A DNA stretch of 64,000 bases from Streptomyces sp. NBRC 110028 (GCF_001417735.1 NZ_BBUZ01000032.1:186001-250000); one strand, 5' to 3'; counted from the first letter of the stretch, positions 45,407-54,300 are shown. A program made the numbers and translations. The notes: generated from the letters alone by a model not told the origin.

Positions 45407-46369
45407 TCACCTATGCCCAGCGGATGACGGGCCGTGCTCGTGCGGCGAGTGCAGTCCGAGCTCCCGCCCGGAGGCCACCAGCCCGGAGACCGTGCGTGCC
45501 ACGGCGGGAACCCGACGGAGCCCCTTGAAGGTGACCACTCCGACGTGCCGTACGACCAGCGGGTCCAGCAGGCGGAACTCCAGGCTGCCGCGCGAGGGCA
45601 GCACGGTGTGCATGAGCTCGGGCACCAACGCGATGCCCAGGCCCTGCGCGGCGAGCTGGTGCAGGGCCAGGTAGTCGTCGGTCTCGAACCCGATCACCGG
45701 CTCGAAGCCCGCGCTGGCGCAGACATTCATCAGGTTGCTCCGGCACACCGGACACCCGGCGATCCAGGTTTCCGCCGCCAGGTCGGCGACCTCCACCCAC
45801 CGCCGCGCGGCCAAGGGGTGGGACGGCGGGAGCGCGACGTGGACACGCTCATCGAGTACCGGGGTCAGTATTTCCTCGTCGGTCAGCTCGAGCCGATCGA
45901 GCGACTTCCCCAGCATCTCGTGGTGGTAGACCATCGCCAGGTCGACCTTGCCCTCGCGCAGCATCGACAACGCCTGCTCGGGTGTCACCTCGACCATCTC
46001 GAAGGCGACGCCGGGGTGCTCGGCCTTGATCGCCGCGAAGGTCTGAGGAAGCAGGGCCCCGGCCGCGCTGTCGAAGCTGGCGATGCGCACTGTTGCCGCG
46101 CGCAGCCCCACCACCGCCTCGACCTCGGCCTCCGCGGCGGCCATCGCCCGCAGCATCTGCTCGCCGTGGCGCACCAGCACCTCGCCGGCCTCGCTGAGCC
46201 GGATGCCACGCCGTCCGCGGATGAGCACGGGCGTGCGCAGATGCCGCTCGACCGCCTGGATCTGCTGGCTGATGGCGGGTTGGGAGTAGCCGAGCTCGCG
46301 CGCGGCCGCCGAGATGGAGCCGTGCCGGCTGACGGCGTTGAGTGTGCGCAGATGTTTGAGTTCGATCAT
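45407..46369 (-). CDS. LysR-family transcriptional regulator
   Basis: 320-aa LysR-type regulator. The N-terminal winged helix is LRTLNAVSRHGSISAAAREL, then SQPAISQQIQAVERHL. The effector domain follows, with VRIASFDSAAGALLPQTFAAIK and the second subdomain LAAQGLGIALVPELM. Two cysteines in GCPVCRSN (near residue 205) are unusual and could sense thiols or redox state. It lies between the ABC operon and the divergent fused enzyme gene, so it probably controls both. ATG 46369 is the only good start. Confidence 0.87.
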   Translation of the reverse strand: MIELKHLRTLNAVSRHGSISAAARELGYSQPAISQQIQAVERHLRTPVLIRGRRGIRLSEAGEVLVRHGEQMLRAMAAAEAEVEAVVGLRAATVRIASFDSAAGALLPQTFAAIKAEHPGVAFEMVEVTPEQALSMLREGKVDLAMVYHHEMLGKSLDRLELTDEEILTPVLDERVHVALPPSHPLAARRWVEVADLAAETWIAGCPVCRSNLMNVCASAGFEPVIGFETDDYLALHQLAAQGLGIALVPELMHTVLPSRGSLEFRLLDPLVVRHVGVVTFKGLRRVPAVARTVSGLVASGRELGLHSPHEHGPSSAGHR

Positions 46370-46501
46370 GTCCCATTGTATAAGCGCTAGCTATCTCACA
46401 GCAAAGTAGTTGACCGTTGCGGTTATGAACAAAGCAGCGCACGCTGAAGCAGGCGCTCCGGCGCCGCCCCGTCGCGCCTCACCGGAATCGAGCCCCATCT
46501 C
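46370..46501. promoter_or_regulatory. Divergent promoter between LysR and the fused PLP/CMD gene
   Basis: 132 bp with reduced G+C. ATAAGCGCTAGCTAT at 46380-46394 is an A/T-flanked dyad of the T-N11-A kind bound by LysR regulators, placed just upstream of the LysR start for autoregulation and divergent activation. No distinct -35/-10 pair could be fixed with confidence. Confidence 0.45.
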
Positions 46502-48676
46502 GTGTCTCCTCTCTCGGTCTCTCCTGCCTCCGCCAATGCGGGCAACTCCGCGTGGACCCATGCGGCCGTGCGCGCCATAGAGGCCGACCAGAACCGCAGC
46601 TCGGACACCCACCTGCACCGGTTCCCGCTGCCCGAGCACTGGGGGATCGACCTCTACCTCAAGGACGAGTCGGTGCACCCCACCGGCTCGCTCAAGCACC
46701 GGCTGGCCCGGTCCCTGGTGCTCTACGGCCTGGTCAACGGCGACATCCGTCAGGACACCACCCTGGTGGAGTCCTCCAGCGGTTCCACCGCCGTTTCGGT
46801 GGCGTGGTTTGCCCAGCTGATCGGCGTCGACTTCGTCGCTGTCATGCCGCGCGGCACCTCGCGGGCCAAGCTCGACCTCATCGAAAAGTACGGCGGCCGC
46901 TGCCACATCGTGGGCGCCGGCGACCTCTACGACGAGGCCGAGCGGCTGGGCGCGCGGTCCGGCTGGTTCTACCTCGACCAGTTCAGCCGGGCGAGCGTAG
47001 TCACCGACTGGCGCGGCAACAACAACATCGCCGGCGCGATCTTCGACCAGATGAGCCATGAGCCGCACCCGGTACCCACCTGGATCGTCGTCGCCGCCGG
47101 TACCGGCGGCACCAGCGCCACCATCGGGCGGTACGTGCGCTACATCGGAGCCGACACCCAGCTGGCCGTCGTCGACCCCGAGGGATCGGCGTTCACCCGA
47201 GGGTGGCGCGAGGGCGACACGAGCGTCACCGCGCCCGGGTCACGGATCGAGGGCATCGGCCGCCCGCGGGTCGAACCGTCGTTCGTGCCCGGCGTCATCG
47301 ACGAGATGATCGAGGTGGCGGACGGAGACTCCATCGCCGCCGCGCGTTGGCTGGCCGCCCGCAGCCACATCTGCCCCGGCGCGTCCACCGGCACCAACCT
47401 GATCGGAGCCTTCGATGTCATCTCGCGCATGCGGGCCGCCGACCAGCGGGGCAGCGTGGTCACCCTGGTGTGCGACTCGGGACTGCGCTACGGCGACACC
47501 TACTTCTCCGACGCCTGGGTCTCCGACCAGGGCATCGATCTTATCGAGCCCACCAGGCGGCTCGACGACTTCCTGCGCACGGGAGTGTGGCGACACCCCC
47601 GCCCAACGGCGCAGGATCCGGCCGTGAGCACGCCCGACCCGTGGTCGTTGCTGCGCGAGGACCTGCGCAGACACACGGCGGACGTGGACGCCGTCGTCAT
47701 GCGCCCCGCCGACGACCGGGGCTTGTCCCGGGCCGACCGGCTGCGCATCGCGCTGCGCGTCGCCGACGTCAACGAGGATGCGGCCCTGCGCGCGATCTAC
47801 GCTGCTGAACTCGAGGCCGAGGCGCCCGGCGCGGTGGCCGTGGTCGAGGACCCCCAGCAGTGGACGACACTCCCGCCGCGGACCGCCGCGTTGTTGGCGC
47901 ACTGCGAGCAGGTGGCGCTCGACCCGGCCGACAGCGGGGAGTCCGAGATGACCGCGCTCCTGGCGGCCGGCGTGCCCGCGCAGGTCGCGGTGGCCGCCGC
48001 CCAGGTTGTCTGCTACGTCAGCTACCGCTCGCGCCTGCTGCGCGGCCTGACCTGCCTCGCGCACAGTCCCGCGCAGCCCACGGGGCGGCGCCCCGAGGCC
48101 GTCGCGCCGTCGCGCGAGGCCGTACCCCAGGGCACCGCGGCCTTCCCCGTGCTGAAGTGGCGTCCCTGGGTGCCGGCGCCGGCCGAACCCGACCGTGAAG
48201 CGGGAGCCGATGCCAAGACGCCGAAGAAGTGGACGCCCTTCTATCGCACCCTGCTCCACGACCCCGAGGTGCTTGCGGAGCGGACGGCTCTTTACGACGC
48301 CATCATGACGGGGGAGGGCGCGCTGGACCGTGCCGAGCGCGAGCTGGTGGCGCTGGCCACGTCACTCGTGACCGGCTGCCGCTATTGCGCCTCGGTGCAC
48401 GGCCGTCGGCATGTGCAATTGTCGAAGGACCAGGCCAGCGCCGCCGCGCTCGCCGCCTTCGGGCCCGAGGTGCTCACCGACGTGCGCGCCCGTGTACTCG
48501 TCGGCGTCGCCGCCAAGCTGGCCCCCACCCCGGCCACTCTCGATGCCGACGACATCGCCGCGCTCCGCGGGATCGGCCTGGACGACGCCTCGGTCGCCGA
48601 CATGATGGCGGTCAGCGCCATGTTCGCCTGGGCCAACCGGCTGATGATGACACTCGGCGCGGCCGAGGAGTCCTGA
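46502..48676 (+). CDS. Fusion: cysteine-synthase-like PLP enzyme plus two CMD/AhpD-like domains
   Basis: 724-aa fusion. Residues about 1-360 are a fold-type II PLP enzyme like cysteine synthase or desulfhydrase: PTGSLKHRLAR (cofactor lysine), SSSGSTAVSVAW, AAGTGGTSATIGRY and LVCDSGLRYGDTYFSD. Residues about 375-530 resemble a carboxymuconolactone-decarboxylase-type domain without a clear CxxC. Residues about 555-720 are an alkylhydroperoxidase-like domain with GCRYCASVHGRR (CxxC and His). From memory the last two match the separate Avi_7170 and Avi_7169 families. The domain mix suggests sulfur release from an organosulfur compound with redox protection. The start is a GTG at 46502. Confidence 0.8.
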   Translation: MSPLSVSPASANAGNSAWTHAAVRAIEADQNRSSDTHLHRFPLPEHWGIDLYLKDESVHPTGSLKHRLARSLVLYGLVNGDIRQDTTLVESSSGSTAVSVAWFAQLIGVDFVAVMPRGTSRAKLDLIEKYGGRCHIVGAGDLYDEAERLGARSGWFYLDQFSRASVVTDWRGNNNIAGAIFDQMSHEPHPVPTWIVVAAGTGGTSATIGRYVRYIGADTQLAVVDPEGSAFTRGWREGDTSVTAPGSRIEGIGRPRVEPSFVPGVIDEMIEVADGDSIAAARWLAARSHICPGASTGTNLIGAFDVISRMRAADQRGSVVTLVCDSGLRYGDTYFSDAWVSDQGIDLIEPTRRLDDFLRTGVWRHPRPTAQDPAVSTPDPWSLLREDLRRHTADVDAVVMRPADDRGLSRADRLRIALRVADVNEDAALRAIYAAELEAEAPGAVAVVEDPQQWTTLPPRTAALLAHCEQVALDPADSGESEMTALLAAGVPAQVAVAAAQVVCYVSYRSRLLRGLTCLAHSPAQPTGRRPEAVAPSREAVPQGTAAFPVLKWRPWVPAPAEPDREAGADAKTPKKWTPFYRTLLHDPEVLAERTALYDAIMTGEGALDRAERELVALATSLVTGCRYCASVHGRRHVQLSKDQASAAALAAFGPEVLTDVRARVLVGVAAKLAPTPATLDADDIAALRGIGLDDASVADMMAVSAMFAWANRLMMTLGAAEES

Positions 48677-49904
48677 GAGGGACTTCACCGTCATGGCCAT
48701 CCCTTCGCCATCCGGTACGACACGGCGCACCCACCTCGCACAGGTCCTGAACGGGTACCACATCGGCGCGCGGGGCGCGCCACCACCGCGCCACCTCGGC
48801 GCCGGAGGCGGGATCCCAAGTGCCGACAGCGGCCGTTACGGGTGAAGCGGGCGCGTGGTGCCGGCGTCTCATCAGGTGGCCGGTCCTGACCGGGCATCCG
48901 CCACGCGGTACCGGCGACGCGATATCGACGGTGGCTGACGGGAGCCGCTGGGCGCGCCTGACCGCCGAACCGGGACACGTGGGGTGTGGACCGACGGATC
49001 CGAAAACCAGTGGGACGGAACCGAGGACGCCGGTGCCGAGGCGTGATGACGGGGCGGAGATCCTCCCGCCCGGCGCCGGTGTGACACGGCGCGCGCTACG
49101 GAGGTTCGGCGGGAATCCCCTCAACCGTCTCTCGCCCACGAGACGCTCGTCGTTCGGGGCCGACGTGCTGGAACAAGGGAGCAAGGGGCGACGTGAACTC
49201 GCTACTCGCGGCGATGACCGCTGTGGCCCTGCGTGACGCGCTGGTCGGCACACGCCGGACACCGGCGACACGCCGGGTGCAGCGTGCCTTCTTCGTGGCG
49301 TCCCGGCAGGCATGGGACATCTCGGCCGGGGCGGGCAGGAGCAAGCCGGGCGCCATCGGGAACGCGGTCGCCTCACGGGCCGTGGACCGGCCCGTCGGCT
49401 GGTATCCGCGCCGGGCCCAGGAGCGCGCCCCCGGCGACACGGGGTGGGCGACGCCTTCCGCTTGGTCCTGACGTTGAAGGAACCGATCAGCGCGCTGTTC
49501 GCCCCGGCGGTGGCCCGTGCCGTGTTCTTCGGCCCGCAAGGCCCGCCCCCGCCCCCGCCCCCGCCCCCGCCCCCGTCGAGCCTCCGATGAAACGGGAGGA
49601 GCCGGATGCCTGACGGTGAACGGGGGAGGGCGGACCGTATCCGGCACCCCGGCCCCGGGGCTGGGGCCACGACGCTGTCCGAGGACACCGCGCCCCGTTC
49701 CGCCATCTCCACCGCCCCGGCCGCACATCGATCCCCGCGCTGGCGGAGCGGACGCCGCCGGAGGGGCGCCTCGGGGCCGCGAGGGGATCAACGCGGTAGA
49801 GCCGGTGACGGCTGACTTCGGCCCGGTGCGCCCGCGGCACGGCCGTTGGTCCGGTTCCGCAGGGGAGGCCCCGCTCCGCCCTCGCGTTCCCGAGGCGCCG
49901 CCGT
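48677..49904. other. Long region without a supported gene
   Basis: About 1.2 kb with many overlapping open frames on both strands but no recognisable family and poor codon periodicity. A GTG at 49193 with a fair ribosome site opens a 92-codon frame (MNSLLAAMTAVALRDALVGT) that I do not recognise and do not call. The interval includes a hexanucleotide repeat and leads into a GntR remnant, so it is best read as decayed sequence. Confidence 0.5.
49545..49575 (+). repeat. GCCCCC hexanucleotide tandem repeat
   Basis: Five perfect copies of GCCCCC in a row. The complementary strand has five runs of five G, so it meets the simple pattern for a G-quadruplex. It lies in noncoding or degenerate sequence and could be a slippage hotspot. 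Confidence 0.85.
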
Positions 49905-50080
49905 CTGCTCCGGGGCCGGCCGTCAGCGCGATCACTTCGGCGACGTACCGGTCGGCGCTGTCGAAGTGGCGGCTCATCGCGGCGATGGCGGACGGCGGAT
50001 CGCCTGCGGCGACCGCCTCGAAAACCCCACGGTGCGTCTTGTCTTCGCGCGTAAAGTCAAGGAATCGGTATCGAACTCCC
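49905..50080 (-). pseudogene. C-terminal remnant of a GntR/FCD regulator
   Basis: The minus-strand frame reads HRGVFEAVAAGDPPSAIAAM, then SRHFDSADRYV. This matches the last helices of FCD-type GntR regulators (HRxIxxAIxxxDxxxAxxAMxxHL). The DNA-binding domain and the rest of the effector domain are missing, and the downstream frame turns into Pro/Arg-rich noise. It is a fragment. Confidence 0.6.
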
Positions 50081-50375
50081 CAACGCTCAGGCCGGCCGTG
50101 CGCCTGTGGTCCGAACTTCCTTCGCCGGATTTTCCCGTCCACGGACTTCGGCATTCGTCGCCGCGGCCACCGCCACCGCCAACTCCCACCCGCCCAGGGA
50201 GCTCGGGGGACGCAACAACCACTGGGCCGTAGCGCAATCAAAAGTGGCTCTATTTCGACCAGCCGGTATCCGGACAATGCCGGACGGGTTGGTGTATCTA
50301 TCGCGCGGAAATCTCACGATGCGATACGGCCGCCGTGCGGCCCTATAGGAAAACGCCTCCAGGTTGCTCCAGGCG

Positions 50376-50390
50376 GCAATCAGTGATTGC
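50376..50390. promoter_or_regulatory. Perfect palindrome upstream of the YeeE/YedE operon
   Basis: GCAATCAGTGATTGC has perfect 6-bp arms around AGT. It lies about 155 bp before the four-cysteine protein gene, in a stretch richer in A and T than its surroundings. It may be an operator for that operon or a leftover site of the decayed GntR gene. No further support is visible. Confidence 0.45.
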
Positions 50391-50543
50391 ATCACGCCTG
50401 CACTGGTGACGAACCATCAGCACACGTGTGGCGCCCGCCTCTCCGGACGCAGGGAAAGGCGTCGACTGTGCGGGGCAAACGACGACAGAACGGCACCGCC
50501 TGTCCCTGGACGGGGGCGATGTAGCTGGTCAGAAAGGAGCAAC

Positions 50544-50954
50544 GTGGGTTGCTCGCACGCCGCAGGATGTCCACTCTTCCCCTTGCTCAGGGCGAGTCTG
50601 GAGGGCTGGCGCGATTACTATTGTGATAGCGAGGACCGGTGGCACGATTGTGCACGTTATAGGCTGTCACTCACCGGCGAGCGCGTGCCCATCAGCCTGC
50701 TGCCCAACGGACGCCACGCGCATCACATCAGGCGCGCGGCCGATGCCGACCCGTCCCGTGCGGCCACCTCGGAGCAGATATCCGGGCAGACCCCCCCATC
50801 GCCGACCACGGCCCAGATGGAACCGGCACCTTCACCCGCACCGGCCCAGCATCACCGGCCGGCACCGCCCACACCGGTTGCCCACCCACCGGAGCGCCCC
50901 GCTCGGCGCGGGTGCTGGGCCCGGGTCGTCGATTGGATGAGAGGTTCAGCGTGA
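50544..50954 (+). CDS. Small four-cysteine protein linked to a YeeE/YedE transporter
   Basis: 136-aa protein. Residues 1-65 contain four cysteines (C3, C9, C27, C36) in the pattern CxxxxxCPLF, YYCDSE, W..CARY, then VPISLLPNG. By recall this matches a widespread cysteine module (CPFF...YC...CARY...VP..L.PN) seen on sensor and regulatory proteins, probably binding Fe-S or zinc. The rest is a Pro/Ala-rich tail ending in a basic and hydrophobic patch. GTG 50544 is preceded by AGAAAGGAGC. The stop overlaps the next start (GTGA). It is likely a regulatory or accessory partner of the downstream transporter pair. Confidence 0.65.
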   Translation: MGCSHAAGCPLFPLLRASLEGWRDYYCDSEDRWHDCARYRLSLTGERVPISLLPNGRHAHHIRRAADADPSRAATSEQISGQTPPSPTTAQMEPAPSPAPAQHHRPAPPTPVAHPPERPARRGCWARVVDWMRGSA

Positions 50955-51607
50955 GTTCCTATTGGCCCTGGTGGGCGGGCGCGATCGGGCTCGCCTTCGT
51001 CACTGTCGCCTACACCCTCGCCACCGGCCGGTCCTTCGGTGTCTCCTCGGCGTGGGACCGGGTGTTGCACTGGCGGCGTGAGCACCGACTCGAGCGGCTG
51101 GACGAGGAGTTCACCGATGATCGTGTCCTTGCCGACGCGCTCGCCGCAGCCACCGCCGAGCACTTCGGCACCGGCCCCGCCGCACCGACCGCGCCACCGG
51201 TCCCGCAGCAGAAGGCGCGGCCGCTGACCCCGGACGCCGAGCCGGCAGCGGACACGAGCCCCTCGGCCACAAGCCTGCGCCCGGTCCCGGTGGTCACCCA
51301 GGCTGTACTGCTGGTGTCGATCTTCGTCGGCGGATGGATCGCCGCCGTCACGTCCGGGCGGTTCCGGCTCCGCTTCGATATGGGCCCTGGTTTCCGGGAC
51401 GTGGTCACCGCCGATCCGGCCCTCACCATCGCCCTGTTGTTCGCGGGGGGCGTCCTGGTCGGCTTCGGTACCCGACTGGCCGGCGGATGCAGTTCCGGCC
51501 ACGGGCTGAGCGGCTGCGGTCGGCTGAGTCCGGTCAGCATCGTCGCGACCGCCGTGTTCTTCGGTACCGCCGTCGCGGTGTCGTTCCTTCTGTGGAAGGT
51601 GATCTGA
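50951..51607 (+). CDS. YeeE/YedE-family sulfur transporter subunit, first half
   Basis: 218-aa membrane protein. One N-terminal membrane segment precedes a soluble charged region (residues about 35-110). Three more membrane segments follow, with the family signature AGGCSSGHGLSGCGR near residue 185. In YeeE/TsuA-type proteins the corresponding cysteine motif lies in the path for thiosulfate uptake. The gene encodes half of the usual protein; the next gene supplies the other half. Start GTG 50951 overlaps the upstream stop. Confidence 0.8.
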   Translation: MSSYWPWWAGAIGLAFVTVAYTLATGRSFGVSSAWDRVLHWRREHRLERLDEEFTDDRVLADALAAATAEHFGTGPAAPTAPPVPQQKARPLTPDAEPAADTSPSATSLRPVPVVTQAVLLVSIFVGGWIAAVTSGRFRLRFDMGPGFRDVVTADPALTIALLFAGGVLVGFGTRLAGGCSSGHGLSGCGRLSPVSIVATAVFFGTAVAVSFLLWKVI

Positions 51608-52023
51608 TGCGTACCCGGGGCACGATACTGCTGGCCACCATCATCACCGGTCTGGCACTCGGCTACACCGTCACCAACATCGGTTTCGGCGACTACGCCG
51701 AACTGAACCGCATGTTCACCTTCCAGGACCCGCGGATGTTCTTCGCCTTCATCGGGGCCGTCGGGATCATCGTGTGCGCGTTCGCCCTGCTGCGAGTCCG
51801 CCGCGCACCGGGGCGCATCCACGCCGGCGTGGTCCCAGGCGCGGTGCTGTTCGGTACCGGCTGGGCCATCTCGGGCGGATGCCCGGCAATCCCGGTCATC
51901 CAGGTTGCCAGCGGATACCTGCCCGCCGTGGTCACGATCGCCGGCGTCGCCGTCGGTATCCGGCTGTGCCGCTGGGCCAACGCCCGGTACTTCCACCTCG
52001 ACAGGGGATCCTGCGGGCTGTGA
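51607..52023 (+). CDS. YeeE/YedE-family sulfur transporter subunit, second half (DUF6691-like)
   Basis: 138-aa membrane protein with four hydrophobic segments. The second characteristic block is GTGWAISGGCPAIPVIQVASG near residue 80, including the conserved cysteine. It begins LLATIITGLALGYTVTNIGFGDYAELN, as in the paired small subunits of split YeeE/YedE systems. The ATG at 51607 overlaps the previous stop by one base, so both halves should be made together. Thiosulfate or a related sulfur species is the likely cargo; no sulfurtransferase or rhodanese is adjacent. Confidence 0.8.
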   Translation: MRTRGTILLATIITGLALGYTVTNIGFGDYAELNRMFTFQDPRMFFAFIGAVGIIVCAFALLRVRRAPGRIHAGVVPGAVLFGTGWAISGGCPAIPVIQVASGYLPAVVTIAGVAVGIRLCRWANARYFHLDRGSCGL

Positions 52024-52566
52024 CGGCCCGGACACCCCATTGCCGAGCTTCCCGCCACGTGGCCCCCGATGCCCTTTCGCCCCTCAGGGGGCGGATTCGG
52101 CTGCGCAGGGCACCGGCCCGCGGGCTCGTCACGAGCACGCGGGCCAAAGCGAAGGCCGTCGAGCCGATTGTCACGGCGCATGGTCCGACGGTCGACAGCG
52201 GCAACGTGGATGTGCGCCGGCCCCGGTCGCGGCGTCAGTTCGCGGGACCCGGCGCCGTGGACGCTCCAGCGGTACGTCTCGTTGGTCCGGGGCGCTGACA
52301 CGGCAGCCGGAGGCGCGGATCTCCACCGCGCCCGGAGCGGTTCACCGGTGCTCGTGGCAGGCGGGACCACACTGATCCGCGGGAAGCGGCCGACGGTCGA
52401 TCGAGCGGCCTACGGGGAACCGGGTCCGGTTTCCCGGCCGATTCCCCGCCTCCGCCGTCCGCGGGCCGTTCAGGTGCACCTTCGGGATGAACGCCGCATG
52501 GGGCCCGTCGGAGAAGCGGCGCGGTTCGACGCCGTACACCTCGGCGGCGCTCGGCTGCTGACCGAG
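52024..52566. other. Region without a supported gene
   Basis: About 540 bp after the YeeE/YedE pair. Open frames exist on both strands but none shows family motifs or consistent codon bias. One plus-strand frame contains PVLVAGGTTLIR, faintly like an FAD-binding loop, without supporting context. It should contain the transcript end of the transporter operon. Confidence 0.4.
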
Positions 52567-52855
52567 AAATAGAAACCTCGGTTGAATTCGGGCGGAAATC
52601 GGCTGGCCGCAATGGCCATGCGGAGCCTGCCCACGGCCAGATTCGACTCGATGGTGCGCAGGAAGAAACCCTCGTCGATGGAATATCCCATCTCCGCCGG
52701 CAATTGCTCTCCGGTACTGCCCTGCAACTGGGCGGTGTACTCGAGCGACCGCTGGAGTATGTGGATCGGCCAGTGCCGCGCCCCGCTGCCCGCGTAGTCG
52801 AGAATTTTGGCGAGCGCGCTCTGCGCTTTCCAGGTGTCATGCGGTTCCACGACTT
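52567..52855 (-). pseudogene. C-terminal remnant of a nuclease-like protein of unknown function
   Basis: Minus-strand reading DTWKAQSALAKILDYAGSG, then RHWPIHILQRSLE, then GFFLRTIESNLAVGRLRMAI and FPPEF. This matches the pattern LLDYAxNxxxYWPxxxxRxxFE...FWxxVxxNLxxGRxRLxFVAxxxPPEL known from large uncharacterised PD-(D/E)XK-like proteins. The N-terminal part is gone and the sequence stops just after FPPEF. It abuts, in opposite orientation, a truncated amidohydrolase. Confidence 0.5.
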
Positions 52856-53606
52856 CTCGCCACCTACGGACAGGGCCGGGACCGTCCGCCGCTGCTTGGT
52901 TCGCTCGTATGTCACCGCCTTCAACGAGGCGCTGTCCGCCGTGGTCTCCGACGCCGGTGGCAGGCTCGTGGGGCTCGGCCTGGTCAGTCTCGACGACGCG
53001 GACCGGGCGCGCACCCAGATGGAGCGGCTGGCCCGGACCGACGGTTTCGCCGGGATCGCGATACCGCCGCTGCTCGCCGGGCGCTCCCTGGACCACGGCG
53101 TGCTGCGCCACGTCCTCACCGCCGCCGCCGAACTCGATCTCGCCGTGCTGGTGCATCCCATGCAACTGTCCCGGCCGAAGTGGTCCGAGCACTACCTCTC
53201 CAACCTCATCGGCAACCCTGTCGAGAGCGCCACCGCCGTCGCCGCGCTCATCCTGGGGGGTGTCAAGGAGCGGCTGCCGCGGCTGCGCATCTGCTTCGTC
53301 CACGGCGGTGGCTGCGCACCATGGCTGCTCGGCCGGTGGTCCCACGGCTGGCGGACCCGGGCCGAGGTGCGCCGCCACTCGACCCGCCCGCCACAGGAGG
53401 TGTTCGGCGAGCTGTTCTTCGACAGCGTCACGCACGACCCCGGGCCGCTGGGGCTGCTGACCGCGCACGCCTCCAAGGGCGGCGTGGTCTGCGGGAGCGA
53501 CTACCCGTTCGACATGGCCCAGGGCGACCCTGTCCGCTTCGCCACCGACCACGGACCGGATGCCGGAACGCTCACCGCCAACGCGCGGGCGTTCCTCGGA
53601 CTGTGA
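52839..53606 (+). pseudogene. Amidohydrolase (ACMSD/PF04909 type) lacking its N-terminus
   Basis: 255 codons from ATG 52839. The body of a decarboxylase-type amidohydrolase is intact: GRLVGLGLVSLDD, LDLAVLVHPMQLSRPKW, HYLSNLIGNPVESATAVA, ICFVHGGGCAPWLLGRW, LFFDSVTHDP and VVCGSDYPFDMAQGDP. The metal-binding HxH that should lie about 60-80 residues earlier is absent. Upstream sequence belongs to another gene on the other strand. Without that motif it is probably inactive, so I call it a pseudogene. Codon use is still good, suggesting recent loss. Confidence 0.65.
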
Positions 53607-53639
53607 CGAGCCCGGCGCCACCCGTCCCCGCACCACGGC

Positions 53640-53995
53640 CCGCAGCCTGAGCGCTCCCGCACGAGCCCACCCGGCTCCGAGCGATCCGCGCGGTGCGCGA
53701 CGGCCGGCTCCACCCGTGCGCCGGCTCCGGCCGGCGGCAGGTGGACGACACCATCGAGGGCCAGGGTGGTCACCGGCTCGGGCACGACCGCGACACCGAG
53801 GCCGCCGGCGACGAGGGTGACCGGGGGCGAGGTCTCGCCGACCTGGTGGCGGATGTGCGGCTCGACGCCCGCATCGCGAAGGAGGACCAGGACGACGCCG
53901 TACATCACCGAGCGTCGGTCGGCGGAGTGCACGATCAGGTCGGCGGCGGCGAGGTCGGTGAGCGGCACACGCCTCCGGCGGGAGAGGGGAGACAT
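53640..53995 (-). pseudogene. C-terminal remnant of a LysR-family regulator
   Basis: Minus-strand frame reads RRVPLTDLAAADLIVHSADR, then VLLRDAGVEPHIRHQVGET, PPVTLVAGGLGVAVVPEPV and ALDGVVHLPPAG. This is the second half of a LysR effector domain. The helix-turn-helix and first subdomain are missing and no good start precedes it. It sits directly downstream of, and convergent with, the truncated amidohydrolase it may once have regulated. Confidence 0.65.
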
Positions 53996-54300
53996 ACGGC
54001 GTCGGGGTCCACGAGCTCGCGGAACGACTCGGCTTCACGCGGTGGGACCAGGCCGTTCAGGCGCGTTGACGGATGATCCGATGGGAGGCGGACGCGCGCT
54101 CCGGCATGCCGTGTCCGGGCTGTTCGGGCTCTGCCCGGCTGTCGTCGGCCAGATCCGGGCCGACCGGATGCCGGGTGCGAGGGAGTGGTGAAGAGTTCGC
54201 ACGCGATCCTTTGGATTCCGCCATGGGAGCGGAAAACTTGGAGGGATCACTCGGCGTGCGGACAGGTCGGACGCCGACCCATGCGAGGGGAGACCGGTCA
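53996..54300. other. Upstream region of endo H, no gene seen
   Basis: About 300 bp containing the promoter of the endoglycosidase gene. Open frames here are shadows. GGGGAGA just before 54301 is the ribosome site of the next gene. No clear operator was recognised. Confidence 0.4.

Noticed and set aside
49193..49471. Small gene MNSLLAAMTA...
   Set aside because: A fair ribosome site, but the codon pattern is weak and no family is recognised in a region full of remnants.
52839..53606. Intact amidohydrolase
   Set aside because: The metal-binding N-terminal HxH segment is absent and the upstream DNA belongs to another gene fragment.
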